Under the pieces are notes generated by a model. That model was not told where the DNA came from. It saw only the letters and a list, made by a program, of their open reading frames with translations, and did not search any database. 46,771 nt of DNA from Clostridia bacterium (GTDB lineage: Bacteria; Bacillota; Peptococcia; DRI-13; SV3-B141). The position numbers were made by a program, and so were the translations under genes. Every line of letters starts with the position of its first letter. Positions within the stretch are counted from its first letter, which is position 1. The stretch spans positions 1-46,771 of the forward strand of contig JAHDSB010000102.1 in assembly GCA_018433015.1 (NCBI GenBank), written 5' to 3'. Positions 7,321-16,492 of the stretch are shown here, in pieces.

Positions 7321-8943
7321 TTATTTCGCAGCATTTTCCACTAATTTTTTTCCCTGGGTGGGTATTTTATCATCATAAATAACGTGCCCATCACTACCTA
7401 TCTTTTCAGGTGTTTCCTTCTTAATAAACATTTTTAAGAATCCTATGCCCACTGCAATCTGCAGGATCAGGATGGGGAAACCAACTAGTAGTTTAACTAC
7501 TTTGGCACCATCTAGTCCTCCGTTAAGTAAGAAAATAACAGCGATAGCGCCCATGAAAATTCCCCAGAAGATTTGAACGCCGGCCGGAGCATCGTCTTCA
7601 GTATAATTTTTACCCGTTGTTATACTCATTTTTGATACGGTGGAAGTAACGGCGTTGGCAAGTGTAATAAAAGATATTAACACAATAATTAACATCAAAG
7701 GTTTAGTTATAACAGCAAGTGGCAATTGATCGAAGAGAGCAAGCATAATAGATTCATGTCCCTTATCAAGGATTACTTGGAATAAATCTACACTCTTTGT
7801 TACCCACTGAGTATGGGCTGCCAATCCACCAAAAATCATAAACCAAACCCAACCAAAGATACAAGGTGCAACCATGTTTACAGTTATAAATTCTCTAATA
7901 GATCTACCTTTACTCAATCTGGCCAGGAATAATCCTGTAGTTGGTGCAAAGATAAAGAAATCAATATACCATAACCAATTCCACCACTGTGACCATTTAT
8001 CAGAACCGGGATAAGGATCAGCAAATGTCATATTTGTAAAGAAGTGTTCTATCATACCACCTGTGGCTTGAGTACCTAAATTTAAAGAAAATACTGTTGG
8101 TCCCACTATTATTACGAATCCTAGCAAACTTATGAATAAAAGGGCATTCTTATTACCTAACCATTGAATACCATTCTTTAAGCCGGTTACACTAGAAATC
8201 GTATATATGATAGTAACGACTATAGCAGTAATAATCCAGGTTTTAGCTCCGGTTACAACACCAAATATCTGTCTTAAACCATCTGATACTTGAAGCAAAC
8301 CATATCCTAAAGAACCTGCTACTCCACCAACAATTGCAAAAACGATCAAACCATCTATTATTGAAGAATATTTATAAACTTTATTACCTAATAAAGGATA
8401 TAAAGTTGAAGTTGTACTATAGGGCTGTTTTAAGTTGTAATATACATAAGCACATACCAATCCGGCCGCTACATAAACTCCATACAACGTAATAGTCCAG
8501 TGCATCATGCCCATTTCAAAACCCCACTGAATAGCTTGAGGGCTTCCTGCTTCTAAAAACATTCCGCTAGCAGGACGCATAGCATATTCAATCACCTCAG
8601 CGGGAGGAAACATTACTATACCCATACCCATGCCTGCACATAAAGATATAGCCCACCAAGTAAACCTGCTAAATTCCGGTTTTGCATCGGGGCCACCAAG
8701 CTTTATCTTACCAAAGGGATGACATAAAAAGAATAAACATAAGAATATACTAAATAGTACACCTAAGTTTACTAACCATCCCAAAGAATCACACATTTTA
8801 TTTACTATTCCCCATAAAACACCTGTAAATAATTCCGGGTTTACTATACCCATAACAAAGATTATACTAAATATAACAGCAGAAATTCCTACTACTACAC
8901 CTCTAAGCTTGTAATCTCTCTTATCATGCTTCATATTTTCCAT
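7321..8943 (-). CDS. BCCT-family betaine/carnitine/choline transporter
   Basis: This 540-aa membrane protein has about 12 hydrophobic segments and the BCCT layout. The glycine-rich GMGMGIVMFPPAE segment and the MHWTITLYGVY segment match the substrate-binding helices. The WWNWLWYIDFFIFAP aromatic box is followed by LARLSKGRSIREF, the family signature. It imports a quaternary ammonium compound by ion symport or substrate/product antiport. It is the first gene of a leftward operon with the MttB-family methyltransferase and corrinoid protein, so it probably feeds the demethylase. The ribosome site is AAGGAGG. A promoter inferred about 450 nt upstream would give this gene a long leader. Confidence 0.92.
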   Translation of the reverse strand: MENMKHDKRDYKLRGVVVGISAVIFSIIFVMGIVNPELFTGVLWGIVNKMCDSLGWLVNLGVLFSIFLCLFFLCHPFGKIKLGGPDAKPEFSRFTWWAISLCAGMGMGIVMFPPAEVIEYAMRPASGMFLEAGSPQAIQWGFEMGMMHWTITLYGVYVAAGLVCAYVYYNLKQPYSTTSTLYPLLGNKVYKYSSIIDGLIVFAIVGGVAGSLGYGLLQVSDGLRQIFGVVTGAKTWIITAIVVTIIYTISSVTGLKNGIQWLGNKNALLFISLLGFVIIVGPTVFSLNLGTQATGGMIEHFFTNMTFADPYPGSDKWSQWWNWLWYIDFFIFAPTTGLFLARLSKGRSIREFITVNMVAPCIFGWVWFMIFGGLAAHTQWVTKSVDLFQVILDKGHESIMLALFDQLPLAVITKPLMLIIVLISFITLANAVTSTVSKMSITTGKNYTEDDAPAGVQIFWGIFMGAIAVIFLLNGGLDGAKVVKLLVGFPILILQIAVGIGFLKMFIKKETPEKIGSDGHVIYDDKIPTQGKKLVENAAK

Positions 8944-9402
8944 AAATTAAATTGCCTCCTTTCTTAAAGGGAAAACGACATGTTTAAAAGCATATAAATA
9001 CATAAATATTTTTAAAGTACTCTCTTTTTATTTATCTAAATAAACTATATCTACATAGAAACTATCTTCATACTTGTGAATATTGTATACTTTAACAAAT
9101 ATTTCTCAATTTGGTACATAATATCTCTTCTATAGTAGTATAAAAAAACTGGACTATCATTAGTAAATCCTGTATAATTCATTAATGTTATTACTCAAAA
9201 TACCTTAGAAGGAAAACTGGTTAATTATCTTTGTTCATAATGAAATTTATATTTACTGCCATAAATATAAATTTCAGACCGGTTTTCTTTCTTTTTTTAC
9301 ATTTAGTATACTTTTCACCTCTTTTCCTTTTCTTCTAAAACAGATATTCTTATTTTCCGACTATACCACCCCTTCCTTATTCCTAATCTTTATCTGCAAT
9401 TC
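8944..9402 (-). other. Long leader of the transporter/methyltransferase operon
   Basis: No gene of normal length lies here. If the leftward transcript starts near 9397, this is a leader of about 450 nt. It holds a perfect 15-bp hairpin (9241-9276) nested in a weaker outer stem (about 9207-9220 with 9280-9293). A possible 14-codon GTG-started frame stops in the first bases of the hairpin. I see no known riboswitch. Confidence 0.4.
9241..9276. repeat. Perfect inverted repeat, 15-bp stem with 6-nt loop
   Basis: TGAAATTTATATTTA is followed by CTGCCA and the exact complement of the first arm. An outer imperfect stem pairs AGAAGGAAAACTGG with CCGGTTTTCTTTCT. The two imperfect outer positions form G-U pairs on the + strand but mismatches on the minus strand. 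The + strand continues into a T-rich tract, so a rightward terminator of a small RNA is also possible. Confidence 0.6.
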
Positions 9403-9501
9403 TATAATATAAAAATATTCATATCTTTTCTTGTCTCTCCTTTGTAATTTTTGTACTTTCTTTGGGTTTTACGTTGTTTTTTTCATAAGTGTGAATTTTT
9501 C
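9403..9501 (-). promoter_or_regulatory. Conserved upstream control region, copy B
   Basis: This matches copy A (2551-2647) over its whole length with a single 2-nt length difference. The proximal end carries a -10-like TATTAT (9404-9409, minus strand). There is no rightward gene here and the TTGACA of copy A is not conserved, so the shared words must serve leftward transcription. It is the probable activator site and promoter for the BCCT / MttB / corrinoid operon. Confidence 0.55.
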
Positions 9502-9583
9502 CGGGATTTTTATTCATAATAATAAATTTGCTTTCTCCTTAATTTGAAATAGTTAAAAAAATCACTTGATTTTTAATAAAAAT

Positions 9584-9663
9584 CAAAAAAAGCTTCTTCC
9601 CTATTTTTTGTTCATTTGGTTTAATCCCAATGATTTTATAAAAATAAGGAAGAAGCTTTTTTA
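9584..9663 (-). terminator. Terminator after the DUF1638 gene
   Basis: Arms of about 22 bp (left arm 9585-9607, right arm 9640-9662) contain AGCTTCTTCC and its complement and are bounded by A and T runs. The hairpin lies nine bases past the DUF1638 stop and would end the leftward transcript. Confidence 0.75.
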
Positions 9664-9671
9664 CCTACACT

Positions 9672-10403
9672 CTATTTTTTACTTTTAATAATATCTTCAT
9701 CATAAGTGGAGTAAATTAGGCTATCTCTATCAACTATTAAATATTCTTGCTCATTCCACTCTCCCCAGAGCAATTTTTTAATGAGGGACGAATCCGATTC
9801 TTTCTTACTAAATTTCCATCCTCTCTCCTGAGCTAATTCAGCAACTTGTCCTGTAAAATCATGTTCTATCAATTTATTATCCATATATAGACCTGAATTA
9901 TAATGCTTTTTCCATTGATCGGCCATCTCAATTAAATATTTTGCATTTTCTTCTCCATATTTCTTTACATAATCATCATAACTTTCACCCAAACCGATGC
10001 TAGCTAATTCTTTTCTTTCCTTTTTCAGCCCGTTTCGTTCTAACCAAGAAGCGATATAATAAATGGTCCCAGGATTATCTCTAAAATACTGGGCATAAAC
10101 TTCCTTCGATCCCATAAACAGAGTAATACAATCATGGGCTTTAGGTATAACTATAGGAATACTTCTGCTTTTAAGGTTTTCTAACACTTTGCCGCACAAG
10201 CCAAATCCTAAAACAATATAATCATAAATATCTTGCTTTTCCTCTAGAAAATCTATCTTTTCTTGCAAGATTTTATGCATATCTTGTGGATATTCATGAT
10301 AGTAGGAATCTAATAGTTCTATATCGATAATATGAGGTGAAGCAGCCGCCCAATAATAAAATTCCCTGGCTAAAACTTCACACAGAAAAGCCTTAAATCT
10401 CAT
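9672..10403 (-). CDS. DUF1638 domain protein
   Basis: A 243-aa soluble protein of the DUF1638 family, recognised by the KAHDCITLFMGS segment (residues about 83-94), the upstream GFGLCG turn and the PGTIYY..SW stretch. Its biochemical role is not established; the family is often found near corrinoid methyltransferases of the MttB type. The conserved Cys and His residues could bind metal, which is inference. It follows the RACo-type activator gene by 29 bp in one transcript and has the ribosome site TAGGAGG. Probable role: an accessory factor in corrinoid-dependent demethylation. Confidence 0.8.
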   Translation of the reverse strand: MRFKAFLCEVLAREFYYWAAASPHIIDIELLDSYYHEYPQDMHKILQEKIDFLEEKQDIYDYIVLGFGLCGKVLENLKSRSIPIVIPKAHDCITLFMGSKEVYAQYFRDNPGTIYYIASWLERNGLKKERKELASIGLGESYDDYVKKYGEENAKYLIEMADQWKKHYNSGLYMDNKLIEHDFTGQVAELAQERGWKFSKKESDSSLIKKLLWGEWNEQEYLIVDRDSLIYSTYDEDIIKSKK

Positions 10404-10432
10404 GCTATGCCTCCTAGTTGACTGATATATTA

Positions 10433-12256
10433 TTAGTTCAAGTACATTCCCTGTAAGAATTCTTCCTGAAAATCCGGATGCTTAGAAATCTCAATATGCT
10501 TAGTATGATAGGCATATTCGCGTGCTTCTTTTTCCAAGATATTTTCATCACATAAAGCCATGAGGGCTCCTTCTCCTGCACCGTTACCGATAGACCTTAT
10601 CTTATCTAGTTTTATCTGAGGAAATAAACCAATGGAGGCCGCACTTTTTTTACTCACAAAATTTCCAAAGGCTCCCGCCAGCAAAATCTCGTCTATATCT
10701 TGGGAGACTATAGAAGCTTCCTTAAGCAAGATGTTAATTCCGGCTTTAATAGCCCCCTTGGCTAACTGTAGTTCTCTAATGTCCTTCTGGGTTAGAGTTA
10801 TATCTTCTTGGTGATAAGTATCTTGGGCATAAGCAATGATTACTTCCTTTTTTCTATCCTTAATCTTTATTCTCTGAGCAAGTTTTTCATTTGCTATCTG
10901 GCTGGGATCCTTAATTCTTCCATCAGTGTTTATTACGCCCGCTATTAGAAGCTCACTCACTACATCAATAAGCCCGGACCCGCATATCCCTTTGGCTGGT
11001 TTATTATCAATTGTGGTGTAAAACAAATCATCTTGAATTTTTACAGTATTAATAGCCCCGCTGAAAGCTTGCATCCCATCTTTAATTTTTGCTCCTTCAA
11101 AGGCAGGTCCAGCAGCTGTAGAACAAGTATATCTTCCCTGAGGAGTGGAAAGCACGATTTCCCCATTGGTACCTAAATCAAGCAATAACCTATTATTTCT
11201 AGCATTTTTAAAATCTGCTGCTATCATGGCCCCAACTGTATCTCCTCCCACAAAGCCGGCTATACCCGGCATCAAGATAACCTGACCTTGAGGATTCATC
11301 TGCTTTATTCCTAAAAATGCAGCATTTTTTCTAACCATATCTTTTATAACACCCTTAAAAGGAAGAGCTGACAAGGTTTTAAGACTTAAGCCTAACAAGG
11401 AATGGATCATCGTGGTATTTCCAACGATAACACATTTATAAATGTGATTTACTTCAACATTGGCTTGTAATGCTACTTTACTAATTAACTCATTTACCCC
11501 AGCAAGTAATCTTTCCTTTAAAGTATCTATTCCCTGCTCATTTGCTAAACTAAAATCTATGCGGGAAATGACATCGGCTCCGTATCCAACTTGGGGGTTC
11601 TGTATGGAAGCCGCCTTTTTCAACGTACCTTTGTTTAAATCTAACAGATAACAGGCCATGGTTGTTGTGCCAATATCTATTCCTATCCCGTAGATATTTT
11701 CATTTTTATCATAATCTACAGCGATTAGCTGCTTTTTAAACATTGTACAGCTAGCTTCTTCTTGCTGATCAAGATTATAGGAGATCTGCCTGATAATCTC
11801 CAAAGGAATCTCCGCACAATCCAAGTGTTTTTTTAAAGAATCGATAATTGCTTCTTCTTTTTCTGATTTAAGTAAACTAAGTTTTATATTTTTCTTCGTA
11901 ACACCTGAATTTAAGGGATATTTTTTGTATGTATAAGCACCCATCTTTCCTTTCGTATCATTTTTCAATTCATCTTCTACTAAATAAAGCTCCCCATCCC
12001 CTTCTAGATAGGTCTTACAGGCTAGCCTAATTCCTTGGTTAATTTCACTGGCAGTCAAGTGTTTCTTCTCCTGCTCTGTAACATAGCTTACCTTGCCTAA
12101 TACTCTCACCTTACACTTGCCACAACTTCCCTGACCTCCGCAGGGCGCATATATAGAAATGCCGCTTGCATTTACAGCTTCTAAAATCGTTGTCTGGCCA
12201 TTGATTTTTATTTTTTTGTGAAATTGGATAAGGTCTAGTGTATAACAGTCATCCAT
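10433..12256 (-). CDS. RACo-type corrinoid activation protein (2Fe-2S ferredoxin + ASKHA ATPase)
   Basis: This 607-aa protein opens with a plant-type 2Fe-2S ferredoxin domain whose ligands are Cys39, Cys45, Cys48 and Cys80 (CGGQGSCGKC, then RLAC). A linker leads to a large DUF4445/ASKHA domain with the phosphate motif GIGIDIGTTT and later LLDLGTNGEIV and LAGAFGNF segments. Such proteins use ATP to reduce Co(II) corrinoid back to active Co(I) after accidental oxidation. It is the RACo/RamQ layout rather than the RamA form with C-terminal 4Fe-4S clusters. It precedes the DUF1638 gene and probably serves the corrinoid protein at 5180-5812. The conserved control region of the other operons was not found upstream. 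Confidence 0.9.
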   Translation of the reverse strand: MDDCYTLDLIQFHKKIKINGQTTILEAVNASGISIYAPCGGQGSCGKCKVRVLGKVSYVTEQEKKHLTASEINQGIRLACKTYLEGDGELYLVEDELKNDTKGKMGAYTYKKYPLNSGVTKKNIKLSLLKSEKEEAIIDSLKKHLDCAEIPLEIIRQISYNLDQQEEASCTMFKKQLIAVDYDKNENIYGIGIDIGTTTMACYLLDLNKGTLKKAASIQNPQVGYGADVISRIDFSLANEQGIDTLKERLLAGVNELISKVALQANVEVNHIYKCVIVGNTTMIHSLLGLSLKTLSALPFKGVIKDMVRKNAAFLGIKQMNPQGQVILMPGIAGFVGGDTVGAMIAADFKNARNNRLLLDLGTNGEIVLSTPQGRYTCSTAAGPAFEGAKIKDGMQAFSGAINTVKIQDDLFYTTIDNKPAKGICGSGLIDVVSELLIAGVINTDGRIKDPSQIANEKLAQRIKIKDRKKEVIIAYAQDTYHQEDITLTQKDIRELQLAKGAIKAGINILLKEASIVSQDIDEILLAGAFGNFVSKKSAASIGLFPQIKLDKIRSIGNGAGEGALMALCDENILEKEAREYAYHTKHIEISKHPDFQEEFLQGMYLN

Positions 12257-12379
12257 ATTTATTCCCTCTTTTCCTTGTATTGCCGCTAATATGTATGCTT
12301 ATATAAATCTTACTATAGTCCTTACAGATACACAATAGTTCATCTTTATGAAATAAATATGTTTATTTGTTTTCTTACT

Positions 12380-14089
12380 TTAATCATTCGGCACAAAATC
12401 TATGCTATCTCCTATATACATCTTGCCATTGAATTTATATTCAATAATAATATCCCCAATAAAGGAGCACAGTCCAAATTGCCCCGGAACTATAGCCTTT
12501 AGCTTGTTATCCTCTACTTCGAAATCTCGAATACTCACAAATGCTACATCTTCAAATATATACTCAGGTTCCAGTTCCAGATACTCACTACCTAAAGTTC
12601 TGCTTTTTCCCTTTATGATAATCTCCACTTTTTCAGGTGAGAGCTGAGTTTGTACATTCTTATATATAATATGGAGAGGATTTTCCACTTCTATTTCCCG
12701 CAAAGATTCCAGAGCGATTATATGTACTTCTTCCAGATATACTCCTGTACCTGTATCTTTTACTAATGTAACTACCAGCTCTTGCTCCTGGTCATTATTC
12801 AAATCAGCCAAAATCAACTTCGGATAATAGGTGGGATTAGCAACGTTTATCCAGGAAAAGTAACGGGTCTTATCATTGACTTTAAGGATAAACTTCTCAA
12901 GCATCCCTTCCTCTTCTTTCATTGAATAAAGCCGGATAGCTTTTTCCGGCAATTCTGCTACAAGCTTTCCTTCCTCAGCTGCCTCTTTTTCTTTTTCACT
13001 TAAGAGATCGTATCCTACAACAGACCAAATTCCCGTTTCATCCTGTCTTACCAGACGTTGGAGATAAACCCTATAAAGATTAGAGCTTCCGCCCACTATT
13101 TTAATTACTGCAACTCTTTCATTAAATTGTTCTAATTCATAATTTATTACTGTTTGACTTACCTGGGGGGAACTATACTCGCTAATAAATTCTCGTGCTA
13201 CTTGCACAGCATTTAGTTTCCCCGGTTGGTGCCCTTCATCAACTTGTCTTTGTTTATTTCGCACTTCTTCCCAATCCACCGGCACTGTTATTTGAGGGGG
13301 ATTAGGGAATTCTTCATTCTTTTGCTCAGTTAGTTGTACAAGTTTGCCTTGGTCATATTTATAGAGATATCTTTCCCCACATCTTCCGTCCCTTATTTTC
13401 CCCGTCTCTATTAAATAAACACCATTTTCTTGATAAAGATTAGCATAATCATTAGCTGTATCATCTGTTATACTTGCTACTTCACAACTACCCTTATCAA
13501 AACGATAAATATCTACATAACCGGGTAAGCTTCCTGTTGATACTGCGAACACCTCTTCTTTACCGTCTCCATCTAAATCTAGAAATTCAGGGCTTCCTGC
13601 TTTCACGAGATTATACCATTTGTTTTTATTTTCATCGTACTTAATAATTCTCATTTCTTTGTATGTTGCACCCATATCCCCTATGATTTGCAGTTCTTGT
13701 TGTTTATCGCCTGTCCTATCAACTGTCTCCACAGCAACCTTTTCTAAGCCATAAGCACCCACTGTTCCTATATAATATAGCTTATCCTTATGTTGGATAT
13801 AACCATATACATCATTATTTTCCCCAGATGCTTGCTTTTGCTGAACATAGAAGTGCACGTGTGCCTGTAAGTCCTTTAAGGTAACACTTTTTGCTAATAC
13901 ATAATCTGGGGCAGGTCCTTCTTCCGGCAGTTCCACCACAGGTACAGGTGTAAAAGATAAATTAACAATTGTCTGTTCCTCTTTAGTTGTATGTTCTGCA
14001 TTTGTAAATCCTAAAATGTTTAGAGCTGCAAAGATCAATAGTGCTGCTATTATCCCTTTCTTATGATTTTGAGTGTACCTAGCAATCAT
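12380..14089 (-). CDS. Membrane-anchored FG-GAP/VCBS-like extracellular protein
   Basis: I do not recognise a named family for the whole 569-aa protein. An N-terminal hydrophobic segment (residues about 12-29) acts as a signal anchor, leaving the rest outside the cell. Two calcium-loop-like segments, DLDGDGKEEV and DLNNDQEQEL, resemble FG-GAP/VCBS repeat loops found in beta-propeller surface proteins. The ATG at 14089 has AGAGGAGG seven bases upstream; the frame stays open to 14155 but no ribosome site fits there. It is a single leftward gene, divergent from the cupin gene. It may be a cell-surface sensor or binding protein; function unknown. Confidence 0.65.
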   Translation of the reverse strand: MIARYTQNHKKGIIAALLIFAALNILGFTNAEHTTKEEQTIVNLSFTPVPVVELPEEGPAPDYVLAKSVTLKDLQAHVHFYVQQKQASGENNDVYGYIQHKDKLYYIGTVGAYGLEKVAVETVDRTGDKQQELQIIGDMGATYKEMRIIKYDENKNKWYNLVKAGSPEFLDLDGDGKEEVFAVSTGSLPGYVDIYRFDKGSCEVASITDDTANDYANLYQENGVYLIETGKIRDGRCGERYLYKYDQGKLVQLTEQKNEEFPNPPQITVPVDWEEVRNKQRQVDEGHQPGKLNAVQVAREFISEYSSPQVSQTVINYELEQFNERVAVIKIVGGSSNLYRVYLQRLVRQDETGIWSVVGYDLLSEKEKEAAEEGKLVAELPEKAIRLYSMKEEEGMLEKFILKVNDKTRYFSWINVANPTYYPKLILADLNNDQEQELVVTLVKDTGTGVYLEEVHIIALESLREIEVENPLHIIYKNVQTQLSPEKVEIIIKGKSRTLGSEYLELEPEYIFEDVAFVSIRDFEVEDNKLKAIVPGQFGLCSFIGDIIIEYKFNGKMYIGDSIDFVPND

Positions 14090-14259
14090 TTTAATCCTCC
14101 TCTTTATATATGAGCGCTCTTCACTCAATTCTAAATTTCCTTCCTCTTTCCTCATTTCTCAGACTAATAGCGGGGAGAGCTTTTGTCAATGGTTGTCTAT
14201 TATCTCTAATACAGCTATAATTTTATTTAGTTGTTTTTAAATCATAAGGGGGTTACATA

Positions 14260-14610
14260 ATGCTTAAAAAAGCTGAGGAATTAACTAAAGAAATAAAAGA
14301 AGGTTTTCGTGGAGGCAAGGGCTCTGTTGAGCTAACCTACCTTTTCAAACAAGAAGAAACTTATAGCAAAAACGCTAAACTTATCGTCAAACTTACCCTG
14401 CAATCCGGATGTTCCATCGGATTACATGCTCACACTGATGACGAAGAAATTTTTTACATCTTAAAAGGTAAGGGCCTGCTCAATGATAATGGCACAGAAA
14501 AAGAAGTAACAGTAGGGGATACCGTATTAACCGGGGGTGGCCAAACTCACGCTTTGGAAAATATAAGTAATGAACCCTTAGAAGTATTAGCCACAATCTT
14601 AGTTTGTTAA
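14260..14610 (+). CDS. Small cupin-domain protein
   Basis: A 116-aa single-domain cupin. The first cupin motif gives the metal-binding set HAHTDDEEIFYILKGKG (His, His, Glu) and the second is GDTVLTGGGQTHALEN (His). Single cupins of this size bind a metal and serve as small-molecule sensors, isomerases or dioxygenases. The ribosome site is GGGGG seven bases before ATG. It is a monocistronic gene ending in its own terminator. Substrate unknown. Confidence 0.82.
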   Translation: MLKKAEELTKEIKEGFRGGKGSVELTYLFKQEETYSKNAKLIVKLTLQSGCSIGLHAHTDDEEIFYILKGKGLLNDNGTEKEVTVGDTVLTGGGQTHALENISNEPLEVLATILVC

Positions 14611-14652
14611 TATTTAAAAGCCTAAGAACTCTACAGAAAAAATGATATGCTC

Positions 14653-14711
14653 CCTTTGTGGTAGACAGTTTAATTAAAAAACTGTTTATTACAAGGAGGA
14701 GCTTTTTTATA
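14653..14711 (+). terminator. Terminator after the cupin gene
   Basis: A long imperfect stem (ACAGTTT / AAACTGT core, extended by CTCC / GGAG) is followed by CTTTTTTA on the + strand. The 250-bp gap to the next gene shows nothing else clear. Confidence 0.7.
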
Positions 14712-14863
14712 CTAGGCAATAATAATTTCCAGGATAAATTTTACAATAAATTTTAGCTACTTATCATTCTTAATTTCAGATATAATTTAAAATGTATGTT
14801 TTTTATACTTTGTACATTCCAAAGCTTTGCTAAGCAATGGGGAATCAGGAAAGGATGTAGGAA

Positions 14864-16420
14864 ATGAGTATTTTAACAGTAAAAAATTTAAGTCACGGCT
14901 TTGGAGATCGTGCAATTTTTAATGATGTATCTTTCAGACTATTAAAGGGTGAACATATTGGATTGGTAGGTGCCAACGGTGAAGGTAAGTCAAGCTTCAT
15001 GAACATAATAACCGGAAAACTCGAACCAGATGAAGGTCAAATCGAATGGGCCAAGCGCGTCCGTGTGGGTTATCTTGATCAACATACGACTTTAGATAAA
15101 GGACTCTCCATCCGTGATGTCCTGAAAAACGCTTTCAAATATCTTTTTGACTTAGAAAGTGAAATGAATATTATTTGTGATAAGATGGCCCAAGCCTCTC
15201 CCGAAGAATTAGAACAATTGTTAGAAGACATGGGGACAATCCAAGACTTATTAAACAATAACGGATTCTACACCATAGATGCCAAGGTTGAGGAAATTGC
15301 CCGGGGCTTAGGTTTAAGTGATATTGGATTAGACAAAGATGTAAATGACTTGAGTGGCGGTCAACGAACTAAGGTATTGCTGGCCAAGTTGCTCTTAGAA
15401 AAACCGGATATCTTACTGTTAGATGAACCCACTAATTATCTGGATGAGCAGCATATTGAGTGGTTGAAGCGCTACCTACAAGATTACGAAAATGCTTTCA
15501 TCCTCATCTCCCATGATATTCCCTTTCTCAACAGTGTTATTAACCTCATTTATCACATGGAAAACCAAGAATTAAATCGTTATGTGGGAGATTATGATAA
15601 TTTTGTTAATATCCATGAAGCAAAGAAACAACAGCTGGAAGCCGCTTATAAAAGACAGCAACAAGAAATCTCGGAGCTTAAAGATTTTGTAGCAAGAAAT
15701 AAGGCCCGGGTATCAACCCGCAATATGGCCATGTCTCGCCAGAAGAAGCTTGATAAAATGGAGCTCATTGAGCTGACTAAGGATAAACCGAAACCCCAAT
15801 TTAATTTTTCCGAAGCCAGAGCTTCCGGTAAACTTATCTTTGCCACCAAAGATCTGGTCATTGGTTATGAGGAGCCACTTTCAAAGCCCCTCAATATTCA
15901 AATGGAACGGGGCCAAAAAATAGCACTCATTGGGGCTAATGGCTTGGGAAAAACTACCCTTCTGAGAAGTATTTTAGGTGAGATCTCACCTATTTCAGGT
16001 TCTGTGGAGTTGGGAGAATACTTACACATTGGCTACTTCCAACAAGAAATAAAGGAAGCCAACTATAACACCTGTATTGAAGAATTCTGGCAGGATTTTA
16101 CCTCTTATACTCAGTACGAAGTACGTGCCGCCTTAGCTAAATGCGGTCTAACCACAAAGCATATAGAAAGTAAAGTTCTGGTTTTAAGTGGTGGAGAGCA
16201 AGCTAAAGTTCGACTCTGCAAACTTATTAATAAGGAAACTAATTTACTTATCTTAGACGAACCTACCAACCATTTGGATGTGGAAGCTAAAGATGAGCTA
16301 AAACGAGCCTTGAAAGCATATAAAGGTAGTATCCTCTTAATCTGTCATGAGCCGGAATTCTATCAAGATGTGGTGACGGATGTTTGGAATTGTGAAAATT
16401 GGACAACTAAGCTGGCCTAA
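14864..16420 (+). CDS. ABC-F family ATPase (two ABC domains)
   Basis: The 518-aa soluble protein has two ABC ATPase domains and no membrane segment, the ABC-F layout. Domain 1 has Walker A GANGEGKSS, signature LSGGQ and Walker B LLLDEPTNYLD. Domain 2 has GANGLGKTT, LSGGEQ and LILDEPTNHLD. The linker (residues about 245-320) is charged and helical, as expected for the P-site tRNA interaction motif. ABC-F proteins act on the ribosome as translation factors or give antibiotic protection. Length and the lack of a long C-terminal extension suggest the YkpA/YbiT housekeeping type, but resistance cannot be excluded. It is a single gene ending in a bidirectional terminator. Confidence 0.9.
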   Translation: MSILTVKNLSHGFGDRAIFNDVSFRLLKGEHIGLVGANGEGKSSFMNIITGKLEPDEGQIEWAKRVRVGYLDQHTTLDKGLSIRDVLKNAFKYLFDLESEMNIICDKMAQASPEELEQLLEDMGTIQDLLNNNGFYTIDAKVEEIARGLGLSDIGLDKDVNDLSGGQRTKVLLAKLLLEKPDILLLDEPTNYLDEQHIEWLKRYLQDYENAFILISHDIPFLNSVINLIYHMENQELNRYVGDYDNFVNIHEAKKQQLEAAYKRQQQEISELKDFVARNKARVSTRNMAMSRQKKLDKMELIELTKDKPKPQFNFSEARASGKLIFATKDLVIGYEEPLSKPLNIQMERGQKIALIGANGLGKTTLLRSILGEISPISGSVELGEYLHIGYFQQEIKEANYNTCIEEFWQDFTSYTQYEVRAALAKCGLTTKHIESKVLVLSGGEQAKVRLCKLINKETNLLILDEPTNHLDVEAKDELKRALKAYKGSILLICHEPEFYQDVVTDVWNCENWTTKLA

Positions 16421-16424
16421 AAAC

Positions 16425-16470
16425 AAGAGCCAGAAATCGCAGGAGTTTCTCCTCTGATTTCTGGTTCTTT
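16425..16470. terminator. Bidirectional terminator between convergent genes
   Basis: AAGAGCCAGAAATC pairs with GATTTCTGGTTCTT (one G-U pair), with an inner GGAG/CTCC stem. It sits between the convergent ABC-F and dehydrogenase genes. Confidence 0.75.
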
Positions 16471-16492
16471 ATGTTATTAAACTATTCTACCT

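Noticed and set aside
8944-9402. Cobalamin or glycine riboswitch in the transporter leader
   Set aside because: No B12-box-like or glycine-riboswitch core words were recognised; only hairpins are visible.
14090-14155. Longer N-terminus for the surface protein
   Set aside because: The internal ATG has a strong AGAGGAGG; the upstream start has none and would bury the signal anchor.
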